NCBI GenBank assembly: GCA_904502025.1
Contig: CAJGDJ010000004.1
Span: 16,099-80,098, forward strand
DNA length: 64,000 nucleotides
Direction of reading: 5' to 3'
From: an uncultured Muribaculaceae bacterium
GTDB taxonomy: Bacteria > Bacteroidota > Bacteroidia > Bacteroidales > Muribaculaceae
Shown here one piece after another: positions 44,652-53,806 of this stretch; positions within the stretch are counted from its first letter, which is position 1, and each line of letters starts with the position of its first letter. The notes under the pieces are model-generated. The model did not search any database, had not been told where the DNA came from, and was given only the letters and a program-made list of their open reading frames with translations. A program made the position numbers and the translations under genes.

Positions 44652-47330
44652 TTATCTTCCGCTTGCGATAACTTTATCCTTGATGTATTTGTTGAACGCA
44701 TCGTTAGCAAGCAATTCTTCCATAGTGAGGTGCATGCGATATCGCCAGTAGTGGCGAGGATTTGCAGGCACGTTGATTTGTTCTTCCAATGGATTTTCGC
44801 GACGAACATTGCCATCTACCGAAAGCCAATCTTGAAGTGGAAGAATGCAAAGCATTGATGGCGAATTGAGGTGTAGGCTCACAATCTTGTCACATACCCA
44901 AGGTTCGGCAAAGTATGGGGCTTCGCCACCGGCTTGTAGCATGTTGTTGAAGAAATGTTGAGTTTTCTCGCGGTCTTCTTCCCACCATTGACGTATGCCT
45001 CCCATGTCGTGTGTAGATGTAGTGCATACTGATTGGTATGGGTAGTGCCAAGTGTTGCCAAATTCGGCTTTAGGATCTTTAGGCATGCGTTGGATTTCGA
45101 GTGAGAGAATTTGTAAAGCACTCATCACTGCCGGCACGCAGTCGGGAATCATACCGAGGTCTTCGGCACAAACAAGCATATCGGTAGCATCGGTCAATAC
45201 AGGTAGTTTCCACATTGCTTTGCCATACCAGAAGTCGTTGTGGCGATGATAGAAGAAATCGTTGTATAGACGATCGAAACACCATTTTTCATAATCGTTT
45301 AATGAACGATAAGCATAGGTGTATTGAGCCGAGATGCGTGGGTGGTATTTGCCTTTTTCTTCGGGGTCTTCAATGAATAGAACGTCGTCAATAAGTCCAA
45401 GAAGAGCATTACATATTTTTTCGTTCTTTTCGTTTTTCTCTTGTGTCGCAAAGTAATTCACTACTTTGCGTTGAGTGTTAAATTCATCTTTAAGTTTATA
45501 GCGACCATATCCTACGCTATTGAGGAATACATTGCGTACTTCATCGGTGAATTCTCCAAAGAAGTCGAGCAAGAAGTAGTCCATAATATATGGAGTGGTT
45601 TGTAAATCCACATCAATCCAGAAGTCGTAGTTATATTTCAATTCTTCAGGAGTGAAAGGTAGGGCAGGGCTGAATACACCGAGCAATCCATGAACAGCGT
45701 CCATAGGGATTTGCCATATGCGGAAGAATCCGAGTACGTGGTCGATGCGATATGCGTCGAAGTATTCCGACATTTTACGGAAACGAGCTTTCCACCATGC
45801 AAAACCATCTTTGTTCATCTCTTCCCAGTTATAAGTTGGGAATCCCCAGTTTTGACCTAATACTGAGAAGTCATCGGGTGGAGCACCTGCTTGACAATCC
45901 ATGTTAAATAGTCGTGGGGAAATCCATGCGTCAACACTTGTGCGTGAGATGCCGATGGGAATATCGCCTTTTATTGCGACACCTTTGCTGTGTGCGTAGT
46001 CGCGAACATGACGCATCTGTTTGTCGAGATTAAATTGAATGTAATATACATAGTTAATCTCATATTGGTTTTCTTTGACAAATTTAGCAACTCGTTTTTC
46101 GTCGTAGTTGGCATATTCGCCCCAATTCATGAAATCGGGAGTTTGGAACTTATCGCGAAGCACGCAGAATGCGGCGTAAGGGGTAAGCCATTCGGCATTG
46201 CGATTTACGAAGTCGTTAAACTCTTTTGATGCAACAACTTTTTCGCCGTTTTGTGCGAAAATTTCGCGAGTGAATGCGATTTTACCTTGATTAACACGTT
46301 CGTAATCAATTTCGCTTAATGTGTTAAGTTCTTTGCCGAGATTATCATAATAGGCTTGATGTTCACTATCGTTGAGTGTGCCAAGTTCTTGTAATCGCAA
46401 ATACATTGGGTGTAATGCAAAAGTAGAATTGGCATTATATGGATATGAATCGGTCCATGTGTGAGTCATGGTTGTGTCGTTGATAGGGAGTAGTTGTAGA
46501 ACTTTTTGTCCTGTGATCTCAGCCCAATCAATCATCTTTTTTAAGTCGTAGAAATCTCCGGCTCCGAAATCATCTTCGGTGCGAACCGAGAATACCGGAA
46601 TTGCAACACCGGCACCACGCCATGGGGCAAGAGGATTTATGAAGCGTAATCCCGAAACAACCATTACTTCATTCTTTTGAGCGGGAGCAAGGGAGAATAC
46701 GCGATTGTTGCCTCCTTCCCATGCTACAACTTCAAGGCTGTCTTTCTTTAGAATTAAGAATTTGTATTCAAAGTTTGGTTCAAGAGTTTTGAAATCAATG
46801 TTAACATCCCATTCGGGAAATGAGGCATCGTTCATGACAATTGCTTTTGTCGCGTCCCATTTACCAAGGACGTCAAGATCTCCACAAATAGCAAGAACTT
46901 CGTCGCTTTTAACCATAGGTGCAGTAATGCGTAGATTAACAATGCCATATTTCATCGTTAATGGCTTGTCTTTAATCTCGCGGTGACAAATACAATCGGT
47001 AAATGCCGATGAATAGTATGGTTTATCCCATGGTTGGTCTTGCCAACGGTCGTGGATTTTGTAGTTTTTTGCACTTCTGCCACGACGGAATGTGTGCCCC
47101 TTTCCCCATTCCTTTTTTGTATATCCGTTTTCATGGCGAATGAAATAATGATATCGGAAATCGGGTGTAGAATCGGCTACTTCAACTTCGATTGACCATG
47201 CTTCATGTCCATTAAGGTTGAGTTTTAATGCTTGGCTTTCATTGCCATTGCCAAGCTCAGGAATATTACCTGAAATATATACCGATTCACCCCAGTTTGT
47301 GCGATAATCGATATTAAATGAGATTTTCAT
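44652..47330 (-). CDS. malQ: 4-alpha-glucanotransferase with two N-terminal starch-binding domains
   Basis: The 892-residue enzyme disproportionates maltodextrins in glycogen/starch metabolism. Residues ~1-105 and ~125-235 look like CBM20 starch-binding modules (VYISGNIPELGN; VLAICGDLDVLGKWD). The GH77 domain follows from ~245 (RGAGVAIPVFSVRTEDDFGAGDF), with the nucleophile Asp in YRIDHVLGFFRIW and the acid/base Glu in CAEDLGMIP. CBM20-CBM20-GH77 is the plant DPE2-like layout also common in Bacteroidota. No signal peptide, so cytoplasmic. It is flanked upstream by a terminator after nrdJ; no other glycogen gene is present. Confidence 0.95.
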   Translation of the reverse strand: MKISFNIDYRTNWGESVYISGNIPELGNGNESQALKLNLNGHEAWSIEVEVADSTPDFRYHYFIRHENGYTKKEWGKGHTFRRGRSAKNYKIHDRWQDQPWDKPYYSSAFTDCICHREIKDKPLTMKYGIVNLRITAPMVKSDEVLAICGDLDVLGKWDATKAIVMNDASFPEWDVNIDFKTLEPNFEYKFLILKKDSLEVVAWEGGNNRVFSLAPAQKNEVMVVSGLRFINPLAPWRGAGVAIPVFSVRTEDDFGAGDFYDLKKMIDWAEITGQKVLQLLPINDTTMTHTWTDSYPYNANSTFALHPMYLRLQELGTLNDSEHQAYYDNLGKELNTLSEIDYERVNQGKIAFTREIFAQNGEKVVASKEFNDFVNRNAEWLTPYAAFCVLRDKFQTPDFMNWGEYANYDEKRVAKFVKENQYEINYVYYIQFNLDKQMRHVRDYAHSKGVAIKGDIPIGISRTSVDAWISPRLFNMDCQAGAPPDDFSVLGQNWGFPTYNWEEMNKDGFAWWKARFRKMSEYFDAYRIDHVLGFFRIWQIPMDAVHGLLGVFSPALPFTPEELKYNYDFWIDVDLQTTPYIMDYFLLDFFGEFTDEVRNVFLNSVGYGRYKLKDEFNTQRKVVNYFATQEKNEKNEKICNALLGLIDDVLFIEDPEEKGKYHPRISAQYTYAYRSLNDYEKWCFDRLYNDFFYHRHNDFWYGKAMWKLPVLTDATDMLVCAEDLGMIPDCVPAVMSALQILSLEIQRMPKDPKAEFGNTWHYPYQSVCTTSTHDMGGIRQWWEEDREKTQHFFNNMLQAGGEAPYFAEPWVCDKIVSLHLNSPSMLCILPLQDWLSVDGNVRRENPLEEQINVPANPRHYWRYRMHLTMEELLANDAFNKYIKDKVIASGR

Positions 47331-47412
47331 AATTATGATTTTTCGTTGAATTATTTGTATGATAAATTTTTTACTTTAGAATTACATGTAAAATTAATCA
47401 TTATTCAAATAC

Positions 47413-47456
47413 AAACGGCTAAATTTTGATATTTTTTCTCAAAATTTAGCCGTTTT
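47413..47456 (-). terminator. Intrinsic terminator after nrdJ
   Basis: AAACGGCTAAATTTTG (47413-47428) pairs perfectly over 16 bp with 47440-47455. On the minus strand it follows nrdJ and separates it from malQ. Confidence 0.85.
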
Positions 47457-47483
47457 AGTGATTTTTATTGGATTATTGCTTCT

Positions 47484-50021
47484 TTATCCACATTTTGAAG
47501 TGCCACAAGAGGTACAAATCAAACAACCTTCTTGGTAGATTAGAGTTTCTTGTCCACAATTAGGGCATGTTTGTCCTTTTGCTTTCATTCCATTAGGAAG
47601 GTATTTCTTAAGAGCTCGTTCTACCCCCATTTTCCAGGTGTTGATTGATTGGCTGTCAAGTTCAAGACTGCCAATTAGTTTTAATACTTGGTCGATAGGC
47701 ATTCCGTAGCGTAATACTCCTGAAATTAATTTTGCGTAGTTCCAATATTCGGGGTTGAATTTATCAGAAAGCCCTTCGATTGTAGTTTTGTACCCACGCT
47801 TGTTGATGAATTGGAAGTCGTAGCGTTTGTTGCCGTTTTCATCAATCGCTTTGATAATCTTACCGCTGGTAACCGATTTAGGACAGAATATACCATCTTC
47901 ATCGTCGGCAAGACCGGTAAATATTTCATAAGGCTCTCCATCTATAAGACCCACAAATGCAATCCATTTTTCTTTGTTGTTTTGGAATCTCACAACATCG
48001 GCTTCAAGCTCGATTGGACGTTTTGCCACGTGGGGTTTAATCTCGTCGTTTGAAGCTTGTGTCTCGGGTTTCTTTTCAAGAGCGACCAATACGCCTGCGC
48101 GAGAACCATCGCGATATACCGTACAGCCTTTACAGCCTGATTTCCATGCTTCAACATATAGATTGTTGACGAGTTCTTCGCTTACATCGGCAGGAAGGTT
48201 GATTGTTACAGAGATTGAGTGGTCAACCCATTTTTGTACGCGTCCTTGCATTTTTACTTTTTCAAGCCAATCAACATCGTTTGATGTAGCTTTGAAATAT
48301 GGAGATTTTGCAATGAGTTCGTCGAGTTCTTCTTGAGTGTAGTTGCTCTTAACTTCAATGTTGTTGATATTCATCCATTCAACAAATTTTGGGTGATATA
48401 CAACATATTCTTCAAACGCATCTCCTGTTTCATCAATGAAGTCAACATGTACATCTGTATCATTGGGGTTGACCTTGCGACGACGTTTATAGACAGGAAG
48501 GAATACCGGTTCAATACCTGAAGTCGTACGAGTCATAAGACTTGTTGTGCCGGTTGGAGCAATAGTCAAACATGCGATATTTCGACGTCCATATTTAACC
48601 ATATTTTCATAAAGCTCAGGTGAGGCTTCTTTCAAACGATTAATGAACGGATTGTTCTTTTCGCGCTCAGCATCGAAAATTTCAAATGCACCACGTTGAC
48701 GAGCCAATTCAACAGATGAACTATAAGCTGCAATGGCAAGTGTTTGGTGAACTTTTTCTGAAAAATCTGTAGCTTTAGGCGTTCCATAACGATAGCCTAA
48801 TGCTGCTAACATATCACCTTCGGCAGTTGTGCCAACACCGGTGCGACGACCTTTGAGTGTTTTTGTTCTGATTTTATCCCAAAGGTTACGTTCAATTGAT
48901 TTTACTTCTTCTGATTCAGGGTCAGAATCAATTTTTTCGAGAATTTTATCAATTTTTTCCATTTCAAGGTCGATGATGTCGTCCATGATGCGTTGGGCTT
49001 TGCCGACATGCTCTTTGAATAGGTCGAAATCGAAATATGCTTCAGAAGTAAAAGGATTTTTTACGTATGAATAAAGGTTGATTGCAAGTAGGCGGCAGCT
49101 GTCGTAGGGACACAATGGAATTTCACCACATGGATTGGTTGAGATGGTGCGGAAACCAAGGTCCGCATAGCAATCGGGCACAGATTCACGTGTAATAGTG
49201 TCCCAGAAAAGAATGCCTGGTTCGGCTGATTTCCATGCGTTGTGAATAATTTTAGCCCAAATTTCAGACGCATTGACTTCTTTTGTCATTACAGGGTTTG
49301 GACTGTCAACGGGATATTGTTGAATATATGGTTTGCCTTCTACGGCAGCTTGCATGAATGCGTCATCGATTCTGACTGAGACATTGGCTCCGGTAACTTT
49401 ACCTTCGGTCATTTTTGCATCAATGAATGATTCAGAATCCGGGTGCTTTATGCTTACAGAAATCATTAATGCTCCACGGCGTCCATCTTGGGCTACCTCA
49501 CGAGTAGAGTTTGAATATCGTTCCATAAATGGTACAAGTCCGGTAGATGTTAATGCTGAGTTTTTAACCGGAGTGCCTTTAGGACGAATGTGTGATAAGT
49601 CGTGTCCTACACCTCCACGACGTTTCATCAATTGCACTTGTTCTTCATCAATACGAATAATGCCTCCGTATGAGTCAGGATTGCCGTCAATGCCAATCAC
49701 AAAACAGTTAGATAGAGAGCCAACTTGGTGGTTATTTCCAATGCCTGACATTGGACTGCCTTGAGGTACAATGTACTTGAAATCTTTAAGGAGTCCCATT
49801 AATTCATCTTTTGACATTGGAGAGTCATATTTGTTCTCGATGCGTACAATCTCATCGGCAATGCGATTGTGCATATCGTCGGGCGTTGACTCATATATAT
49901 TACCATAAGAGTCTTTAAGTGCATACTTGTTTACCCAAACACGAGCAGCAAGTTCGTCGCCACCAAAATATTTTAATGAAGCTTCAAATGCTTCATCGAA
50001 AGTGTAGGTTTTTTGTTCCAC
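47484..50021 (-). CDS. nrdJ: Adenosylcobalamin-dependent (class II) ribonucleotide reductase
   Basis: NrdJ reduces ribonucleotides to deoxyribonucleotides using coenzyme B12 and works with or without oxygen. The 845-residue protein has the active-site cysteine in VGSLSNCFVIG, the finger-loop NPCGEIPL with the catalytic Asn-x-Cys-x-Glu, the LMKRRGGVGHDLSHIRPKG block and a late ACLTIAPTGTTS. The C-terminal part includes a TSCPD-like region and a zinc ribbon/redox tail with CPNCGQ, CTSCG and a final KCG. No ATP-cone is visible at the N-terminus. No cobalamin riboswitch features were recognised upstream. Confidence 0.95.
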   Translation of the reverse strand: MEQKTYTFDEAFEASLKYFGGDELAARVWVNKYALKDSYGNIYESTPDDMHNRIADEIVRIENKYDSPMSKDELMGLLKDFKYIVPQGSPMSGIGNNHQVGSLSNCFVIGIDGNPDSYGGIIRIDEEQVQLMKRRGGVGHDLSHIRPKGTPVKNSALTSTGLVPFMERYSNSTREVAQDGRRGALMISVSIKHPDSESFIDAKMTEGKVTGANVSVRIDDAFMQAAVEGKPYIQQYPVDSPNPVMTKEVNASEIWAKIIHNAWKSAEPGILFWDTITRESVPDCYADLGFRTISTNPCGEIPLCPYDSCRLLAINLYSYVKNPFTSEAYFDFDLFKEHVGKAQRIMDDIIDLEMEKIDKILEKIDSDPESEEVKSIERNLWDKIRTKTLKGRRTGVGTTAEGDMLAALGYRYGTPKATDFSEKVHQTLAIAAYSSSVELARQRGAFEIFDAEREKNNPFINRLKEASPELYENMVKYGRRNIACLTIAPTGTTSLMTRTTSGIEPVFLPVYKRRRKVNPNDTDVHVDFIDETGDAFEEYVVYHPKFVEWMNINNIEVKSNYTQEELDELIAKSPYFKATSNDVDWLEKVKMQGRVQKWVDHSISVTINLPADVSEELVNNLYVEAWKSGCKGCTVYRDGSRAGVLVALEKKPETQASNDEIKPHVAKRPIELEADVVRFQNNKEKWIAFVGLIDGEPYEIFTGLADDEDGIFCPKSVTSGKIIKAIDENGNKRYDFQFINKRGYKTTIEGLSDKFNPEYWNYAKLISGVLRYGMPIDQVLKLIGSLELDSQSINTWKMGVERALKKYLPNGMKAKGQTCPNCGQETLIYQEGCLICTSCGTSKCG

Positions 50022-50118
50022 GATTATAATTTTTTAGAAAGGTTGTGAGGTTAGATTTTAGTTAAAAAAGATTGCTTAAAAATCACTTTGCAAAATTCTG
50101 AAAAATATTTTGTCTTAC

Positions 50119-50126
50119 CAAATTTA
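50119..50126 (-). promoter_or_regulatory. Possible -7 promoter box of nrdJ
   Basis: Minus-strand TAAATTTG lies 97 bases upstream of the nrdJ start; a second copy is at 50145-50152. Which is used is unclear. The rest of the 312-base gap (50022-50333) is AT-rich with no gene or conserved RNA that I can see. Confidence 0.4.
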
Positions 50127-50301
50127 TTAATGATTATTTTTCAACAAATTTATAAAGTTTTCCAAATCGAAAATTTAATACACTGAATAGTAATGTGTTG
50201 TGGTTTTTGAATAATGAAAAAGTTTTCCAAAATTAAAAAGTTGACATTGATTTTGGTTGTAATTTTGTGTTGTTTTTGTTGTTGCAATAGTTTCTTTTTA
50301 T

Positions 50302-50309
50302 TATTTTTG
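50302..50309 (+). promoter_or_regulatory. -7 promoter box of the second nitroreductase gene
   Basis: TATTTTTG, 24 bases before the ATG at 50334. Another TAATTTTG is at 50260-50267, so there may be two start points. Confidence 0.5.
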
Positions 50310-50333
50310 TATTCAAAATAAAATGACTATAAT

Positions 50334-51083
50334 ATGAGTGCTGAAAATTATTTTGTAAATCGTAGGACAATAAGAAAATATAAAAAAGAAAATATCTCAG
50401 ATGAGATAGTGTCGGATATGTTGTTGGCGGCTTCTCACGCCCCAACCACAGGGAATATGCAACTTTATAGTGTGGTAGTTACTCGGAGCGATGAGAATAA
50501 GGCGAAACTCGCTCCGGCTCATTTTAATCAACCTTCGGTTGTAGGGTGTGATGTGGTGTTGACTTTTTGTGCCGACTTTAATCGTTTTGTAAAATGGTGT
50601 GAGGCAAGTGGGGCAGTGCCGGGATATGATAATTTTCAGTCATTTATGACGTCGGTATTAGATGTCGTGATTTTTGCTCAACAATTTTGCACAATAGCAG
50701 AGATGCGAGGGTATGGTTGTTGCTATTTGGGTACGACAACGTATAATGCTCCACAGATATCTGAAATTTTGAATTTGCCCGATAGGGTAGTTCCTGTTAC
50801 AACTATTACTCTTGGGGTGCCTGATGGAGATTTTCCGGTTAGTGATCGTTTGCCTATAGATGCAATTTTGCACAATGAAGCATATAATGATTATGACTTT
50901 GAAAAAATTAAGACTTTATATGCTGAAAAGGAAGCACGAGAAGATAGTAAACGTTTTGTGGCTGAAAACAATAAGCAAACATTAGCACAAGTATTTACGG
51001 ATATTCGATACACAAAGGAGGCTAACGAAACGTTTTCAAAAATATATCTTGACTTTATCCGCAAACAAAACTTCGATATATAG
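50334..51083 (+). CDS. Nitroreductase family NADPH oxidoreductase (NfsA/FRP-like)
   Basis: This 249-residue protein is larger than the nitroreductase at 6488. It begins with the FMN-phosphate site NRRTIRKYKKENI, followed by AASHAPTTGNMQLYSVVV. The middle has QQFCTIAEMRGYGCCYLGTTTYN and VVPVTTITLGVPDGD. The long C-terminal helices fit NfsA/Frp-type flavoreductases, which take NADPH. It may detoxify nitro compounds or quinones; the physiological substrate is unknown. Monocistronic, facing dnaA across a strong bidirectional terminator. Confidence 0.87.
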   Translation: MSAENYFVNRRTIRKYKKENISDEIVSDMLLAASHAPTTGNMQLYSVVVTRSDENKAKLAPAHFNQPSVVGCDVVLTFCADFNRFVKWCEASGAVPGYDNFQSFMTSVLDVVIFAQQFCTIAEMRGYGCCYLGTTTYNAPQISEILNLPDRVVPVTTITLGVPDGDFPVSDRLPIDAILHNEAYNDYDFEKIKTLYAEKEAREDSKRFVAENNKQTLAQVFTDIRYTKEANETFSKIYLDFIRKQNFDI

Positions 51084-51097
51084 GAGCAGATGTAGGT

Positions 51098-51138
51098 AAA
51101 CAATAAATGCTGAAGTATAACTTCAGCATTTATTGTTT
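51098..51138. terminator. Bidirectional terminator between nitroreductase and dnaA
   Basis: AAACAATAAATGCTGAAG (51098-51115) pairs perfectly over 18 bp with 51121-51138 around a five-base loop. Both arms end in A- or T-rich sequence, so it can serve both convergent genes. Confidence 0.85.
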
Positions 51139-51154
51139 AATCATGTGATTAATG

Positions 51155-52537
51155 CTATTTTAGAGCTTCTTCGATTCTTTTTACGTCTTCTTGAAGCTGT
51201 TTTTCAAAGGCAAGACGTTCGTCGATATTATTGCACGCGTGAAGCACGGTTGCGTGGGTGCGAGATAGACGTGTTCCAATGGCAGTGAGTGGCATTTTTG
51301 CAAGCTTTTTAGATAGGAACATGATCATCTGTCGTGCATCTGAGATTTCACGCTTACGAGTTTTAGTAAATATTAAATCAGGGTCAACATCGTAGTATGT
51401 GCAAACCTCTTGGGTGATCATTTCGAAATTGATTTGTCGCTTATTTACTTTAACTGCGTTTGCAAGCACATTGCGAGCTAAATCAACGGAAATCTCTTGA
51501 TTTAGAACGGTGGCATGAGCAATTAATGAAACTACAATCCCTTCAAGCTCTCGAATGCTGTCGGTTACGTTGTTGGCTATGTAATCAAGAACTTCATTAG
51601 GGATTGAAAGTCCATCTTGTTCGGATTTTTGGATTAATACACCCTTGCGTAATTCAAAATCGGGGCGTTCTAATTCAGCGGTCATGCCCCATTTGAAGCG
51701 TGATAATAAGCGAGCTTCCATTCCTTCCATATGTGAAGGACGACAATCACTTGATAGAATTAATTGTTTTTGATTTTGATGCAGGTGATTGAATATGTGG
51801 AAGAATGTGTTTTGAGTTCGTTGCTTTCCTATTAAATCTTGAATGTCATCAATGATTAAAGTATCGATGCTTTGGTAGAAATTGATAAATTCATTGATTT
51901 TGCCATTATGTGCAGCTGCAGTATATTGGCTTTCAAAGAGTCGAGCAGTTACATATAATACTCTATTTTGAGGATTTGTTTCTTTGATTCTTATACCGAT
52001 TGCTTGTATCAAGTGGGTTTTACCAACACCGGTCGGTCCGAATATAAAAAGAGGATTGAATGTTTTGCAGGTAGGATCTGAAGCAATAGCTTCTCCAATG
52101 GATAGGGCTATTTTGTTGCTGGAGCTACCGCAATAGTTCTCGAAATTATATCTTGGATTTAATTGAGAATCGATATCCTCAATTGATGCTTGTTTGAAAG
52201 GATTTGCGATTGCTGCTTGTTGTGGTGGTATGGACGTACTCGGTTTGGAGCTCTTCATTTTGACGCTTGTTGAAGGCTCATTTTTTACTTGGTTGTAGGT
52301 GTAATAAAGCTTAACCCCCTCGCCATATACTTTGCGAAGTGTTAGTGCTATTAATTTGTAATAACGTTCTTCGAATTGTTCTACGAAGAAATGAGAAGGA
52401 ACAATTAGTGTTAGTGCTCCATTTTCATAGCTTAAAGATGCAACATCCTTAAACCATGCGTCAAACTGCTCTGCGGGAACATTGTCTTTGAATATTTCAA
52501 GGCAATTTTCCCACAATTTTTGGTGAGTATTGTCCAT
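51155..52537 (-). CDS. dnaA: Chromosomal replication initiator DnaA
   Basis: The 460-residue protein contains all four DnaA domains: N-terminal domain I (WENCLEIFKDNVPAEQFDAWF), a short linker, the AAA+ domain with Walker A GPTGVGKTH (167-175) and Walker B LIIDDIQDL, and the C-terminal DNA-binding domain IV (REISDARQMIMFLSKKL, LSRTHATVLHACNNI). It binds DnaA boxes at oriC and opens the origin. Neither dnaN nor recF is adjacent, and no cluster of DnaA boxes was seen nearby, so this need not be the origin. Upstream lies a 342-base spacer with a large inverted repeat. Confidence 0.97.
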   Translation of the reverse strand: MDNTHQKLWENCLEIFKDNVPAEQFDAWFKDVASLSYENGALTLIVPSHFFVEQFEERYYKLIALTLRKVYGEGVKLYYTYNQVKNEPSTSVKMKSSKPSTSIPPQQAAIANPFKQASIEDIDSQLNPRYNFENYCGSSSNKIALSIGEAIASDPTCKTFNPLFIFGPTGVGKTHLIQAIGIRIKETNPQNRVLYVTARLFESQYTAAAHNGKINEFINFYQSIDTLIIDDIQDLIGKQRTQNTFFHIFNHLHQNQKQLILSSDCRPSHMEGMEARLLSRFKWGMTAELERPDFELRKGVLIQKSEQDGLSIPNEVLDYIANNVTDSIRELEGIVVSLIAHATVLNQEISVDLARNVLANAVKVNKRQINFEMITQEVCTYYDVDPDLIFTKTRKREISDARQMIMFLSKKLAKMPLTAIGTRLSRTHATVLHACNNIDERLAFEKQLQEDVKRIEEALK

Positions 52538-52788
52538 TGATTTTGTAATAGTTTAAGCAAATCTTTTCAATACAAAGTTGAAGCTTTTTTTTTGAAAAAA
52601 CAATCGTGAAAATATTTGGAATTTATAATTGGCTTGCAACTATACTGAATTACAGTGAATTATGATATACGTATAGCGTGGGTTAAATTAATGCTTTAAT
52701 TTATTGTGTCTTTTTAGTTGATTATTAAAAGATTATTTTCGCTCTATAATTATTGAATCGAGTTTTGTTATTGTTTTTTTAATTATAA

Positions 52789-52835
52789 TGAGCCGATAAT
52801 TATAGGCATTTATAAGCTTTTTAATTTTCGGCTCA
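52789..52835. repeat. Interrupted inverted repeat between the MCE gene and dnaA
   Basis: TGAGCCGATAATTA (52789-52802) can pair with TAATTTTCGGCTCA (52822-52835) with a single T-T mismatch, around a 19-base spacer. It lies past the MCE stop and about 250 bases before the dnaA start. It could be a terminator, a regulator-binding dyad or a structured leader. The rest of the 342-base gap (52538-52879) is AT-rich with no gene seen. Confidence 0.6.
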
Positions 52836-52879
52836 AATTTATGTTATTTAGAAAGATTTCAAATAAGCGATTTTGCACA

Positions 52880-53779
52880 TTAAAGCAATTTTATTGAGAT
52901 GTATCGTTTAGGATTTTTCTTGACGTCTATTAATAATGAGTCAAGGCTACCTGCTGCTCCGTTTAGATTATTATATAGCTTGGTGTCATTCAAAAGCAGA
53001 CCAAGTGATGAATTTGGTGAATTTAATGATGATGTTATGCTTTGTAGGTTTTTTGCTGTTGTATTGATACTTCGCATTGTTGAATCAAAATGTATTGATT
53101 TTAGTTCTTCTGATACAATTGCGAGGTCGGACGAAATTTCATTTAGGTCAGTTGTAAATTCAGTAATGTTAACCATAGCAGGGTTTAGTTTGCTGGCGAA
53201 TTGGTTGAGTTTTTCAGTAGTTTCGCTTAGGTTAGCAGTTATGTCATTGAATCGTTTAACAGATGCTGCAATTGCAGGATCTCCTACAATTAAATTCACA
53301 GAAGTTAAAATAGAATCAATCTTTGGCATAATCTCTGACAATGATGGCATGATATTATTAGTGATGTTGTCCATGAGTCCTGAGGGGATTTCTCCGTCAA
53401 TTTTTTCGCCTATTTCATAGAACGATTTATCAGTCCCCATGTCGAGCATGATTGATGCAGAGCCAAGTAAGTCGCTTGCTAAAACAGCCTTTGTCCCTTT
53501 AGGGAGTTTTAATTCTTTGTCTAAACTTATTTCTACGAGCACATGGCCGGGGTTATCATATTCATATTGGATATTTAGAACTTGTCCAACTTTGAACCCA
53601 TTTACTGTTACTGGAGATGCAATTCCAAGCCCGGCAACATTTGTGTAGGATACATAATAGTGGTTTGCGGGTTTGAAAATATTTATCCCTTTTAGGAACT
53701 CGATGCCACTATACAAAATAACAAGTGCAATAACTGCACTGATGCCTATAGCAATTTCTTTTTTGAAAATCTTTTTCAT
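52880..53779 (-). CDS. MCE/MlaD family protein
   Basis: The 299-residue protein has one N-terminal membrane anchor (about 9-28) and then an MCE domain (about 38-115: YYVSYTNVAGLGIASPVTVNGFKVGQV, LPKGTKAVLASDLLGS). A long helical tail contains repeated Asn/Thr/Ser-rich heptads. MCE proteins form rings that carry phospholipids between inner and outer membranes. The usual MlaE permease and MlaF ATPase are not adjacent; here the partner gene upstream is an amidase, 27 bases away, and the two are likely co-transcribed. Confidence 0.9.
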   Translation of the reverse strand: MKKIFKKEIAIGISAVIALVILYSGIEFLKGINIFKPANHYYVSYTNVAGLGIASPVTVNGFKVGQVLNIQYEYDNPGHVLVEISLDKELKLPKGTKAVLASDLLGSASIMLDMGTDKSFYEIGEKIDGEIPSGLMDNITNNIMPSLSEIMPKIDSILTSVNLIVGDPAIAASVKRFNDITANLSETTEKLNQFASKLNPAMVNITEFTTDLNEISSDLAIVSEELKSIHFDSTMRSINTTAKNLQSITSSLNSPNSSLGLLLNDTKLYNNLNGAAGSLDSLLIDVKKNPKRYISIKLL

Positions 53780-53806
53780 ATTTATTTGTTGTTTTTAATT
53801 TCTTAG

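Noticed and set aside
44564..44815. An 83-codon minus-strand frame near the malQ end
   Set aside because: It overlaps the well-supported C-terminus of malQ on the same strand in another frame and has no recognisable content.
50022..50333. Cobalamin riboswitch upstream of the B12-dependent nrdJ
   Set aside because: No B12-box-like GCCACTG core or paired stems were recognised on the minus strand. A covariance-model search would be decisive.
52538..52879. Replication origin next to dnaA
   Set aside because: No cluster of TTATNCACA-type DnaA boxes was seen here or in the 50022-50333 gap, and neither dnaN nor recF is adjacent. A GC-skew plot of the whole genome would decide.
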